DNA of 64,000 nt from Sarcodiotheca gaudichaudii (GCA_032355985.1 JAUKVZ010000004.1:124001-188000); one strand, 5' to 3'; counted from the first letter of the stretch, positions 44,704 through 53,060 are shown. Numbers and translations: made by a program. Notes: generated by a model not told the origin, from the letters alone.

Positions 44704-44844
44704 CCCCGGGCGGCTCATCGCCTGAGCCGCATTGAACCGATTTTTTCATTGTCCCGGTCGCCTGCCGCGTTCCAGCTCAGCGGCATGCTCGCGATCTCTT
44801 CGCGCACACCTGCATCAGTTCATCCATCGCAAAGGATCATTGCC

Positions 44845-45267
44845 ATGCCTGAGTTCAGCTTCAGTGAGTTCAACATCCTCGCCATCATCGTCGCGACGAT
44901 CGCCGCGTTTCTTGTCGGCGGCTTCTGGTACGCCGGCGCCTTCGCCAAGGCGTGGGTGAGCGCGCACGGTTACACACAGGAGCAGGCCGAGGCGCTGGGC
45001 AAGAATCCGCAGAAGACCTTTCCCATCATCATCGCGACGCAGCTTGTCAGCGCGTTTTTCATGAGTGTTCTGATTCACACGATGGATATCACCAGCGCCT
45101 TCGGCGGCGTGGCGCTTGCGGCGATCCTGTGGGCGGGCGTGGCTGCGCCGATCGTGATGGCGGACAACGCGGCGCACAGCCGCAAGCTGGCATGCTTCTT
45201 CGTGGATGGCTCGTATCACCTTGTGTATCTGATCGTGCAGGCGGCGATTCTGGCGGCGTGGCAGTAG
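44845..45267 (+). CDS. DUF1761-family membrane protein
   Basis: This 140-residue protein has four predicted membrane segments. The first (N-I-L-A-I-I-V-A-T-I-A-A-F-L-V-G-G-F-W-Y) contains the G-x-x-W-Y motif of DUF1761, and the family's F-A-K-A-W follows. Function unknown. ATG 44845 follows AAAGGA; upstream in-frame start 44749 would add an unrelated leader. A strong terminator follows 64 bases after the stop, which closes the tetR-SRPBCC-DUF1761 segment. Confidence 0.82.
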   Translation: MPEFSFSEFNILAIIVATIAAFLVGGFWYAGAFAKAWVSAHGYTQEQAEALGKNPQKTFPIIIATQLVSAFFMSVLIHTMDITSAFGGVALAAILWAGVAAPIVMADNAAHSRKLACFFVDGSYHLVYLIVQAAILAAWQ

Positions 45268-45331
45268 GTCGATACGGGGGCGATCGCTCCGAGCTATCTG
45301 TGTTGTGACGGACGTTTTGACATGTCCTTCG

Positions 45332-45370
45332 CGCGATTCCCGGCCTGAGAGTTCTGGAATCGCGTTTTTT
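45332..45370 (+). terminator. strong rho-independent terminator
   Basis: Perfect 9-bp stem CGCGATTCC/GGAATCGCG around a 15-base loop, directly followed by TTTTTT. It ends the transcription unit of the DUF1761 gene and isolates it from the P array. Confidence 0.85.
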
Positions 45371-45452
45371 CTTGCTCGATCCCACGGCCTGCTTGAGAAT
45401 GGCGCCTGCGGTCGCCTTGTATGCGGCCGCCACAATTTGGGAGGGGCTGACC

Positions 45453-46298
45453 ATGACACGTCACATGGGCGCGCTGTGCGCGCTCGTCGCCACATGCACA
45501 ACCTGCGCACCGGCGCTTGCCGTCTTCACCGGCATCGACCTTCGCGAAGACAAAGGTCAGATCCCGCCGGTGGAGCTTGCAACGATCGATCCGATGGGTC
45601 TGGGCGTGCGCGTGATCAATCTGTATGCCACGTTTGACGGGCCGGGCGACTGGACGGACGAAAGGCCGCGCAGTGCGAACGCGGTGCTCAACACCTCCGC
45701 GGATTCGCAGCGCACGGGCGATGTCTGGCGCGTCGACAAATCCGGCGGACGGCACGCGGATGCCTATTACTATCAGGATGCGTTCGGCGGCAATCTGGCG
45801 CCGCTCGAAGCGATCATCGATCTGTTTCCGACGGTGCGCTGGGACACGTATGCCGGTTGCGGTCTCAAGACGGTGCCGCCGGGTGAGACCCTTCACACGT
45901 ATACCGATCCGGACTTCGCATTTCTCGATCAGGATGGCGACGGGCTCCACGATGCGCTGACAGGAGGCGTTCCGGCTGGTTTCCCGCCGGCTGAGCATCA
46001 TGTCGCCACGTTCAATCCCGGCTCAAATCAATACGAAGTGTTTCTGATGCAGCTGACGATTGTCGGACTTGACGCCGGCGCGGATCTCGGACGCCTGCGA
46101 AACAGCCGCGGCGCCGATGGCATGTTCGAATGGGAGAGCGACATCTTCCTCGGCGCTTACACGGTGTACACGCAGGATCCCGATGCCGGCGCTTTTCGAT
46201 GGGACATCCAGTTCGTCGCCGTTCCGGCGCCAGCGCCGATCGCCCTCGCAGTTCCTTGCGCCATGGCGCTCGCAAGGAGGCGCCGATGCCGCGTATGA
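45453..46298 (+). CDS. P1: secreted protein of tandem paralogous family, PEP-CTERM-like tail
   Basis: First of seven paralogs. 281 residues; signal peptide to about residue 22, then the family's conserved block A-V-F-T-G-I-D-L-R-E-D-K-G-Q-I-P-P and D-P-M-G-L-G-V-R-V-I-N-L-Y-A-T-F-D-G (residues ~22-70). A single calcium-loop-like D-Q-D-G-D-G-L-H-D-A lies near 160, and the common N-Q-Y-E-V-F-L … T-I-V-G-L-D-A-G region near 185. The tail is V-P-A-P-A-P, hydrophobic with Cys, then R-R-R-R-C-R-V. ATG 45453 follows GGGAGGGG. Closest relative in the array is P5, not its neighbour P2. Function unknown; predicted to be surface-sorted. Confidence 0.85.
   Translation: MTRHMGALCALVATCTTCAPALAVFTGIDLREDKGQIPPVELATIDPMGLGVRVINLYATFDGPGDWTDERPRSANAVLNTSADSQRTGDVWRVDKSGGRHADAYYYQDAFGGNLAPLEAIIDLFPTVRWDTYAGCGLKTVPPGETLHTYTDPDFAFLDQDGDGLHDALTGGVPAGFPPAEHHVATFNPGSNQYEVFLMQLTIVGLDAGADLGRLRNSRGADGMFEWESDIFLGAYTVYTQDPDAGAFRWDIQFVAVPAPAPIALAVPCAMALARRRRCRV
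46274..46279 (+). promoter_or_regulatory. Shine-Dalgarno for P2 inside the P1 tail codons
   Basis: AAGGAG, six bases before ATG 46286. Encodes part of the A-R-R tail of P1. P1 stop lies 13 bases into P2. Confidence 0.85.
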
Positions 46299-47110
46299 CA
46301 AAACCCGCATTCGCGATGCTCGCCGCATGCGCCCTCAGCGCACCGGCGCTTGCCGTCTTCACCGGCATCGATCTGCGCGAAGACAAAGGTCAGATCCCGC
46401 CGGTGGAGCTTGCAACGATCGATCCGATGGGTCTCGGCGTGCGCGTGATCAATCTGTATGCGACGTTTGATGGGCCGGGAGATCCGGACGCAGAGCACGG
46501 CACTGACAGCCCGAACTCAGTCATCGGCGCGTTCTGCGACGTCGGTCAGTCGTGGGCGATCGACAAATCCGGCAGTCGAAACGACAGCGCATTCTATTAT
46601 CAGGATGACTTCGGCAGCCATGTCGCGCCGCCTGCAGCGCTCGTGTCCATCTTCCCAACCGTGGAGTGGGACACATTCGTGGGGTTCAAGCGGAAGCAAA
46701 CTCCGGTCGGCGACGACGACATCACACATCTGCCGTCGGATTTCGGATGGATCGACCAGGATTCAGACGGTGAACACGATGGACTCGTCGACGGTTGGTT
46801 CGCTGCTGCAGACGGGAGAGATATTCAGCGTGTTGCAGAGTTCAGTTCCGTCTCAAGTGCGTATGAGGTGTTCCTGGCGCAGTTGACGATCGTCGGTCTC
46901 GACGCGAATGCGAGCCTTGGTCAGCTACATCCAAATGGAACAGACTGGGAGGGCGATATCTTCGCCGGCGATCTGATCATCGCAACGCAGCGACCTGGAG
47001 GCGGCGCCTTTTTCCACGACTTCAGATTCGTCCCCATCCCCGCGCCCGCGACTTCCATCACAATCCTCCCGCTTCTCCTGACGCTCTCAAGAAGAAGGCG
47101 AAATGCATGA
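46286..47110 (+). CDS. P2: secreted protein of tandem paralogous family
   Basis: 274 residues. Conserved N-terminal block as in P1; the calcium-loop segment is D-Q-D-S-D-G-E-H-D-G near residue 155. The variable middle (G-S-R-N-D-S-A-F-Y-Y-Q-D-D-F-G) is the most divergent of the set, and the C-terminal tail has I-P-A-P, hydrophobic, then R-R-R-R-N-A, lacking the Cys pair of the others. It overlaps P1 by 13 bases and is followed with a 4-base ATGA overlap by the beta-helix gene. Function unknown. Confidence 0.83.
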   Translation: MPRMTKPAFAMLAACALSAPALAVFTGIDLREDKGQIPPVELATIDPMGLGVRVINLYATFDGPGDPDAEHGTDSPNSVIGAFCDVGQSWAIDKSGSRNDSAFYYQDDFGSHVAPPAALVSIFPTVEWDTFVGFKRKQTPVGDDDITHLPSDFGWIDQDSDGEHDGLVDGWFAAADGRDIQRVAEFSSVSSAYEVFLAQLTIVGLDANASLGQLHPNGTDWEGDIFAGDLIIATQRPGGGAFFHDFRFVPIPAPATSITILPLLLTLSRRRRNA

Positions 47111-48705
47111 ACAGCACGCCGCGAGCATTCATCACCACGATCGCTGCGCTCATCACGACCTGCGCCGGCGCGCTTGCCGCGACAATCAACGTGCCCGCCG
47201 ATCAGCCCACCGTGCAGGACGCCATCAACATCGCCACGCCGGGCTCGGAGATTCTGCTTGCCGATGGTGTGCACTCCGGCGTCGGCAATCGTGATATCAA
47301 CTTCATGGGCAAGCTGATCACTGTGCGCTCGGCCAGCGGGAATCCCGCGGCATGCGTGATCGACTGCCAGGGCCTTGGCCGCGGGTTTGTGTTCAACTCC
47401 GCAGAGACGCCCGCGAGTCAGCTTCGATCCATCACCGTGCGCAATGGCGACGCTCTTGGCGGCGCCTTCGGCGGCGGCGCACACTGCCTCGCCTCCAGCC
47501 CCACCATCGCCAACTGCCGCTTCGAGCAGTGCGAAGCGGACTCCGGCGGCGGGCTCTCCATCGTCTCCAGCACGGCGCTGGTGCTCGACTGCGTGATCGA
47601 TGATTGCGAAGCGTCCGTCTCCGGCGCCGGCGTCTACGTCATCGGCGGCGGGCCCACGCTCGACAGCCTCACCGTCACCAACAACACCATCACGGGCAAC
47701 AACGGCCTCGGCGGCGGCATGCATCTTCAGGCCGATGACTCCACGATCGACGGCTGCGTGATCCAGGGCAACATGATCCCGAATCTCAGCGGCGGCGGCG
47801 GAGGTGTGAGCTGCCAGACAAGCACGGCCTTCTTTCGCGACACAGTCATCCGCGACAACTTCGCGTTTCTCGATGGCGGCGGCCTGAAGCAAAATGGCGG
47901 CAGTATCGAGCTGCTCGGCTGCGACATCATTGACAACGAATCCAATCGCGACACGGGCGCCATGCATGGCAATGGCGCGATCGCCACGTTCACCAATTGC
48001 CGCATCATGAATAATGGCGACCCGATGTTTCCCGACGATGGCACGGAGATCGATCTGGATGGAAACTCCACTGTGACATTTGTTCAGTGCCTTGTCGTGT
48101 CGACGCCGGCGCTGAGCTTCAATCACGTCGAGGCCGCGGCAGGATCGAGCTGCGACTTCTTCAACTGCACACTGGATGTCGATTTCGCAAACTCCGGCGG
48201 GCAGAACGTCACCGTCACGAACACACTGCTGACGGATGGGTCGAACTCGACGACGAAGGTGAGCTCCATTGTCGCATTCAATGACTTCGTCGATGCGCCG
48301 GGCGGGGACTACACGCCCGCGCCCGGATCATCCGCCATCGATGCGGGCGACAACACGCTTGTGCCGGTCGATGACTACGACCTGGATATGGACTCGGTCA
48401 TGCTCGAGCGCTTGCCGCTGGATCTTGCAGGCAATCCGCGATTCATCGATGACCTGGCGACGCCGGACACGGGCATGTCTGACGGTTTGAATCCGATCGT
48501 CGACATCGGCGCGTATGAGGCGCCATCAGGCATGCCGCCGAGCTGCCCGTGGGATCTGGATGGCGATGGCAATGTGGGCTCGGGCGATCTTGCGCAGCTC
48601 ATCGGCTCATGGACGCAGATGGGCGTGCCGGCCGATTTCGATGGTGGCGGCGTGGGGGCGTCGGATCTGGCGACATTAATCGGACGATGGGGGCCATGCC
48701 CCTGA
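47107..48705 (+). CDS. secreted right-handed beta-helix protein with GC-type dockerin
   Basis: The 532-residue protein has a signal peptide (F-I-T-T-I-A-A-L-I-T-T-C-A-G-A-L-A) and a pectate-lyase-like right-handed beta-helix domain (~25-470). It begins I-N-V-P-A-D-Q-P-T-V-Q-D-A-I and has many rungs ending in G-G-G or N-x-x (e.g. S-P-T-I-A-N-C-R-F, G-G-G-M-H-L-Q-A-D-D-S-T-I-D-G). The C-terminal module is D-L-D-G-D-G-N-V-G-S-G-D-L-A … W-G-P-C-P. No pectate-lyase active residues can be assigned. It breaks the P array between P2 and P3 but is coupled to P2 by ATGA, so it is part of the operon. Confidence 0.87.
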   Translation: MNSTPRAFITTIAALITTCAGALAATINVPADQPTVQDAINIATPGSEILLADGVHSGVGNRDINFMGKLITVRSASGNPAACVIDCQGLGRGFVFNSAETPASQLRSITVRNGDALGGAFGGGAHCLASSPTIANCRFEQCEADSGGGLSIVSSTALVLDCVIDDCEASVSGAGVYVIGGGPTLDSLTVTNNTITGNNGLGGGMHLQADDSTIDGCVIQGNMIPNLSGGGGGVSCQTSTAFFRDTVIRDNFAFLDGGGLKQNGGSIELLGCDIIDNESNRDTGAMHGNGAIATFTNCRIMNNGDPMFPDDGTEIDLDGNSTVTFVQCLVVSTPALSFNHVEAAAGSSCDFFNCTLDVDFANSGGQNVTVTNTLLTDGSNSTTKVSSIVAFNDFVDAPGGDYTPAPGSSAIDAGDNTLVPVDDYDLDMDSVMLERLPLDLAGNPRFIDDLATPDTGMSDGLNPIVDIGAYEAPSGMPPSCPWDLDGDGNVGSGDLAQLIGSWTQMGVPADFDGGGVGASDLATLIGRWGPCP

Positions 48706-48864
48706 TCTATCAGAATTTCACTAAAGGAACATTGAGTTCGGCGACATGCGCATCTGAGTTGCAACCCTCGCGCTGAACGCAACGAATCGATTGAGGATCA
48801 GCAAACACGTCAGATCGCGAAAGTGATTGAGAGATCGCGATCAAGTTGAGATGGGGTAAGAAAC

Positions 48865-49722
48865 ATGTCACGTCACGCACACGCGCTATCTGCGCTTGCC
48901 GCGTCCTGCGCCTTGACGGCGCCGGCATTAGCCGTCTTCACGGGTATCGACCTGCGTGAAGACAAGGGCCAGATTCCACCCGTGGAGCTTGCGCAGATCG
49001 ATCCGATGGGCCTCGGCGTGCGCGTGATCAATCTGTACGCCACATTTGATGGCGCGGGAACGTACTCCGACGGCGCCGAGTCGGATACCAACGCCGCGCT
49101 CGTTGCCTTCTCTGGGGTCGACAACGTCTTCCCGACTCCGGATCCGTTCCGCATCAATAAAGCACACGGCAAACACGACGCGGCGCAGTTCTATCAGGAT
49201 GCGTTCGGAGGCAACGTTGCGCCGCAGGAATCGATCGTCTCGATCTTCCCAACGGTCGCCTGGGACACATACGTTGATATCGCGTTCAAGACTGTTCCAA
49301 CTGGCATTGACGATTCGACCGGGCTGGATCAGGTTTTTGACTGGGTGGATCAGGATCTCGACGGACAACACGACGGCGTCATCGGGGGGTGGTTTACATC
49401 CAGTCCGCTGAACGAGCAGCATCTGGCCACTTTCAACGCACAGTCAAACCAATATGAAGTCTTCCTGGCTCAGATGACGATTGTGGGGCTGGATGGGGGC
49501 GCGGAAATCGGCGCACTCACGATTCCGGTAGCCGGGGAAGGAACCTACAACTGGGCGGGCGATATCTTCACTGGGCATCTGTCGGTCTTTACGCAAAGGC
49601 AGGGCGGCGGCGCGCTGAGGCATGTGTTCAATTTCGCAAAGCCAGTTCCAGCGCCAGCATCGATTCTTCTCGCTCTTCCTGGCGGTCTCGCGCTCGCAAG
49701 GAGATCCCGATGCCGCGCATGA
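48865..49722 (+). CDS. P3: secreted protein of tandem paralogous family
   Basis: 285 residues. Signal peptide followed by the conserved A-V-F-T-G-I-D-L-R-E-D block; calcium loop D-Q-D-L-D-G-Q-H-D-G near residue 163; tail V-P-A-P, hydrophobic, A-R-R-S-R-C-R-A. It has its own 159-base upstream gap after the beta-helix gene, so it may have a separate promoter. P4 is its closest relative (shared F-T-S-S-P and G-A-L-R-H). Function unknown. Confidence 0.84.
   Translation: MSRHAHALSALAASCALTAPALAVFTGIDLREDKGQIPPVELAQIDPMGLGVRVINLYATFDGAGTYSDGAESDTNAALVAFSGVDNVFPTPDPFRINKAHGKHDAAQFYQDAFGGNVAPQESIVSIFPTVAWDTYVDIAFKTVPTGIDDSTGLDQVFDWVDQDLDGQHDGVIGGWFTSSPLNEQHLATFNAQSNQYEVFLAQMTIVGLDGGAEIGALTIPVAGEGTYNWAGDIFTGHLSVFTQRQGGGALRHVFNFAKPVPAPASILLALPGGLALARRSRCRA
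49698..49703 (+). promoter_or_regulatory. Shine-Dalgarno for P4 inside the P3 tail codons
   Basis: AAGGAG, six bases before ATG 49710; same 13-base overlap geometry as at the P1/P2 junction. Confidence 0.85.
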
Positions 49723-50558
49723 TCCGTTTCACATCAGTCGCCCTCGCGGCGTGCGCTCTGAGCGCACCCGCGCTTGCGGTGTTCACCGGCATCGACCTCC
49801 GCGAAGACAAGGGGCAGATCCCGCCCGCCGAACTTGCGACGATCGATCCGATGGGTCTCGGTGTGCGCGTGATTAATCTGTACGCGACGTTCGATGGTCC
49901 GGGCAGCTATCCGAACGACACGGCCGACGCTGAGAACGCCATGATTAGTGTGAACGGGGGCGACGAGTTCTTGAACGATCCGTGGCGCTTGAACAAGTCG
50001 CTCGGGAAGCATGCGGACGCTGGTTTCTATGAAGATCCCTTCAGTGGGAATACGGCGCCAGTCGAAGCACTTCTTCCGCTCTTTCCGACTGTTGCCTGGG
50101 ATACATTCGTGGATATCGGCCGGAAATCCGTTCCTTCTGGTGAATCAGATGTGACTGGTATGGATCAGCTTTTTGGCTGGGTGGACCAGGACAGCGACGG
50201 GCGTCGAGACGGTGTCGCCGGTGGCTGGTTCACATCCAGCCCGCCTGCGGAGCAACATCTTGCTGTCTTCAATTCGCAATCGAACCAGCATGAGGTGTTC
50301 CTCGCGCAGATGACGACCGTCGGTCTCGATGCCGGCGCCGCGATCGGCGGGCTTACAACTCCGGTGGTTGGTGAAGGATCCTACGACTGGATGGGAAACA
50401 TCTTCACAGGCAGCCTGCTCATCTATACGCAGAAGTTTGACGGCGGCGCACTGAGACACGAGTTCGTATTCAGCAAGGTGATTCCCACCCCCGCGACCTC
50501 CCTTCTCGCTCTCCCATGTGCCGTCGTGCTTGCAAGGAGATCCCGATGCCGCGCATGA
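49710..50558 (+). CDS. P4: secreted protein of tandem paralogous family
   Basis: 282 residues. Leader M-P-R-M-I-R-F-T-S-V-A-L-A-A-C-A-L-S-A-P-A, identical in kind to P5 and P6. Calcium loop D-Q-D-S-D-G-R-R-D-G near residue 160. Middle similar to P3 (V-D-I-G-R-K-S-V-P, G-G-W-F-T-S-S-P-P). Tail I-P-T-P, then A-R-R-S-R-C-R-A. First ~200 bases are nearly the same as in P5. Function unknown. Confidence 0.84.
   Translation: MPRMIRFTSVALAACALSAPALAVFTGIDLREDKGQIPPAELATIDPMGLGVRVINLYATFDGPGSYPNDTADAENAMISVNGGDEFLNDPWRLNKSLGKHADAGFYEDPFSGNTAPVEALLPLFPTVAWDTFVDIGRKSVPSGESDVTGMDQLFGWVDQDSDGRRDGVAGGWFTSSPPAEQHLAVFNSQSNQHEVFLAQMTTVGLDAGAAIGGLTTPVVGEGSYDWMGNIFTGSLLIYTQKFDGGALRHEFVFSKVIPTPATSLLALPCAVVLARRSRCRA
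50534..50539 (+). promoter_or_regulatory. Shine-Dalgarno for P5 inside the P4 tail codons
   Basis: AAGGAG, six bases before ATG 50546; junction nearly identical to P3/P4. Confidence 0.85.
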
Positions 50559-51391
50559 TTCGCATCACATCAGTCGCCCTTGCGGCGTGCGCTCTGAGCG
50601 CACCCGCGCTTGCGGTGTTCACCGGCATCGACCTCCGCGAAGACAAGGGGCAGATTCCGCCCGCCGAACTTGCGACGATCGATCCAATGGGTCTCGGTGT
50701 GCGCGTGATCAACGTGTACTCCGTGTTCGACGGGCCGGGCAGTTGGATCAATGCGTTTCCGCGCAGCGAGAACACCGTGCTTACAACGGCCGCAGATTCG
50801 GATCGCACCGGTGATGCTTGGCGCATTGACAAGTCCGGCGGCCGGCACGCAGATGCGCATTACTACCAGGATCCGCTCGGCGGAAACCTGGCGCCGCTGG
50901 AGGCAATCATCGATCTGTTTCCAACCGTGCGATGGGATACCTACGCCGGGGGCGGTCTCAAGACAGTGCCGCCGGGCGAGACGCTGCATGTGTACACCGA
51001 TCCGGACTTTGCGTTTCTCGATCAGGATGGAGACGGATTGAGCGATGCGCTCACCGGCGGCATTTCGATCGGGTTTCCACCGGCCGAACACCATGTCGCC
51101 ACGCTCAATCCCGACTCGAATCAATACGAAGTCTTCCTCATGCAGATGACCATTGTCGGCCTTGACACCGGCGCCGATCTCGGACGCATGCGAAGCAGCC
51201 GGGGCATAGATGGCGAGTTCGAGTGGGAGAGCGACATCTTCCTGGGTGAGTATTCGATCTACACGCAAAAAGCGCTGGGTGGCGCCGCGCGCTGGGACTT
51301 CAGCTTCGTTCAGATCCCCGCGCCGGCAGGCGCCCTGCTTGCGTTTCCCTGTGCTCTGGCATGTGTAAGGAGGACCCGATGCCGCGCATGA
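50546..51391 (+). CDS. P5: secreted protein of tandem paralogous family
   Basis: 281 residues, same length as P1 and most similar to it along the whole variable region (R-I-D-K-S-G-G-R-H-A-D-A, N-L-A-P-L-E-A-I-I-D-L-F-P, Y-T-D-P-D-F-A-F-L-D-Q-D-G-D-G). Its 5' end instead matches P4 at base level, so it looks mosaic. Tail I-P-A-P, hydrophobic with two Cys, R-R-T-R-C-R-A. Start ATG 50546 fixed by AAGGAG; a longer start 50516 is inside the P4 tail. Function unknown. Confidence 0.84.
   Translation: MPRMIRITSVALAACALSAPALAVFTGIDLREDKGQIPPAELATIDPMGLGVRVINVYSVFDGPGSWINAFPRSENTVLTTAADSDRTGDAWRIDKSGGRHADAHYYQDPLGGNLAPLEAIIDLFPTVRWDTYAGGGLKTVPPGETLHVYTDPDFAFLDQDGDGLSDALTGGISIGFPPAEHHVATLNPDSNQYEVFLMQMTIVGLDTGADLGRMRSSRGIDGEFEWESDIFLGEYSIYTQKALGGAARWDFSFVQIPAPAGALLAFPCALACVRRTRCRA
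51367..51372 (+). promoter_or_regulatory. Shine-Dalgarno for P6 inside the P5 tail codons
   Basis: AAGGAG, six bases before ATG 51379. The preceding base changes (GTAAGGAGG) but geometry is kept. Confidence 0.85.
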
Positions 51392-52230
51392 TTCGTTTCA
51401 CATCAGCCGCTCTCGCGGCGTGCGCTCTGGGCGCGCCTGCGCTTGCCGTCTTCACCGGCATCGACCTCCGCGAAGACAAGGGGCAGATTCCGCCCGCCGA
51501 ACTTGCGACGATCGATCCAATGGGTCTCGGCGTGCGCGTGATCAATCTGTACGCGACGTTTGATGGGCCGGGCTACTGGACTGAAGGTGATCGCAGTGAG
51601 AACGCTGTTGTGCTCGCCATCGGAGGCGATGTCGATGGCCAGACCTGGCACATCGACAAGTCCGGCGGCCGTCACGCCGACGCAGGTTTCCATAATGATC
51701 CGCTCAATGGGGAACTGGCGCCGCAGGAAGCGCTCGTTTCGATCTTCCCGTCGATCCAATGGGACACCTTTGTCGGCCTTTCCCGGAAGGCGACGCCCGC
51801 CGGCGACGCGGATGTGACAGTCATCGCCACCGGCGGCAATGGCACGTCGGTGTTCGCGGATCTGGATATGGATGGCCTTGACGATGCAATCAGATGGTCA
51901 TGGTCCACGTCCAACCCGGAGACGGAGCAACATGTCGCCACGTTCAACGCGGCGTCAAATCAACACGAGGTGTTCCTTGCGCAGTTGACGATCCTGGGTC
52001 TCGATGTCGGATCCGAACTTGGCCAACTTCGACCGGGTCTGAACAACGCCGGAAATCATGTGTGGGAATCGGACATCTTCGGCGGCGATCTTCGGGTGTT
52101 CACCCAGGATCCGTCAGGCGGGGCCATCCGCAATCAGATCGAGTTTGCGCCTATCCCGGCGCCGCATGTGGCCATGTTGGCGCTTCCCTGTGCCCTGGCG
52201 CTTGCAAGGAGAAGTCGATGCAACAGGTGA
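51379..52230 (+). CDS. P6: secreted protein of tandem paralogous family
   Basis: 283 residues. Conserved N-terminal block; the calcium loop is D-L-D-M-D-G-L-D-D-A near residue 165 (differs from the D-Q-D of the others). The middle carries N-T-F-V-G-L-S-R-K-like strands, and the tail I-P-A-P, hydrophobic with Cys, A-R-R-S-R-C-N-R. Overlaps P5 by 13 bases. Function unknown. Confidence 0.84.
   Translation: MPRMIRFTSAALAACALGAPALAVFTGIDLREDKGQIPPAELATIDPMGLGVRVINLYATFDGPGYWTEGDRSENAVVLAIGGDVDGQTWHIDKSGGRHADAGFHNDPLNGELAPQEALVSIFPSIQWDTFVGLSRKATPAGDADVTVIATGGNGTSVFADLDMDGLDDAIRWSWSTSNPETEQHVATFNAASNQHEVFLAQLTILGLDVGSELGQLRPGLNNAGNHVWESDIFGGDLRVFTQDPSGGAIRNQIEFAPIPAPHVAMLALPCALALARRSRCNR
52206..52211 (+). 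promoter_or_regulatory. Shine-Dalgarno for P7 inside the P6 tail codons
   Basis: AAGGAG, six bases before ATG 52218; overlap again 13 bases. Confidence 0.85.
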
Positions 52231-53060
52231 TTCGTTCCACATCGATCGCTCTCGCTGCATGCGCACTGGCGGCGCCTGCGCTTGCCGTCTTCACCGGCAT
52301 CGATCTGCGCGAGGACAAGGGGCAGATTCCGCCCGCCGAACTTGCGGCGATCGATCCGATGGGTCTCGGTGTGCGCGTGATCAATCTGTACGCGACGTTT
52401 GATGGGCCGGCGGTTGTGTTCAACGACGAGAACAACGCCATCGCAGTCGGACAGCCCAATCATCTCGGATACTGGGGCGTGAATAAGGAGGGCGGCGCCA
52501 ACGCGAGCGCCGGCTTCTATCAAGATCCGCTCGCGGGCGACCTGGCGCCAAATCAGGCCATCATTGATCTCTTTCCGAGTGTGGGGTGGGATTCATACGT
52601 CGATCTGGGACTGAAGACGGTGACACCGGGCGACCCGGATGCGTCGTATACCGATCCGGACTTCATGTGGATCGATCAGGACTTCGACGGCGCACAGGAC
52701 GCCATCGCCGGCGGCTGGGCCACGGGCAACCCGCCGGCCATGCAGGGAAGCCCCATTTTCAACTCGTCGACCGGCGCCTATGAAGTGTTTCTGACTCAGC
52801 TGACGATCGTCGGTCTTGATGCGGGCGCCCAGCTTGGACAACTCAGAAGCACACGCGCGGGCCGCGGAGCTGGCGGCGGGCTCGATCTGACTTGGGAGAG
52901 TGATGTGTTCTCCGGTTCATTCCTTGTGTTCACACAGCGGCCGATCGGTGACGGCGCCATTCAGCACATGATCACATTCGATCGGATCCCCGCGCCGTCA
53001 TCAGCCCTCTGCGCGCTGCCCATCGGCGCTCTGGCCATCCGACGCCGGCGCAGCGCCTGA
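52218..53060 (+). CDS. P7: last secreted protein of tandem paralogous family
   Basis: 280 residues. Conserved N-terminal block; calcium loop D-Q-D-F-D-G-A-Q-D-A near residue 160; variable region unlike other copies in the N-A-I-A-V-G-Q-P stretch. The tail, I-P-A-P, hydrophobic, R-R-R-R-S-A, lacks the terminal Cys motif, like P2. The last 60 bases are read antisense by the STAS gene. Function unknown. Confidence 0.84.
   Translation: MQQVIRSTSIALAACALAAPALAVFTGIDLREDKGQIPPAELAAIDPMGLGVRVINLYATFDGPAVVFNDENNAIAVGQPNHLGYWGVNKEGGANASAGFYQDPLAGDLAPNQAIIDLFPSVGWDSYVDLGLKTVTPGDPDASYTDPDFMWIDQDFDGAQDAIAGGWATGNPPAMQGSPIFNSSTGAYEVFLTQLTIVGLDAGAQLGQLRSTRAGRGAGGGLDLTWESDVFSGSFLVFTQRPIGDGAIQHMITFDRIPAPSSALCALPIGALAIRRRRSA

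Noticed and set aside
46921-48126. 401-residue minus-strand frame over P2 and the beta-helix gene
   Set aside because: Shadow of the beta-helix repeats; Ala/Asp/Val-rich without motif.
47107-48705. Reading the beta-helix protein as a pectate lyase
   Set aside because: Fold repeats are clear but no catalytic lysine/arginine and calcium site of the lyases can be placed.
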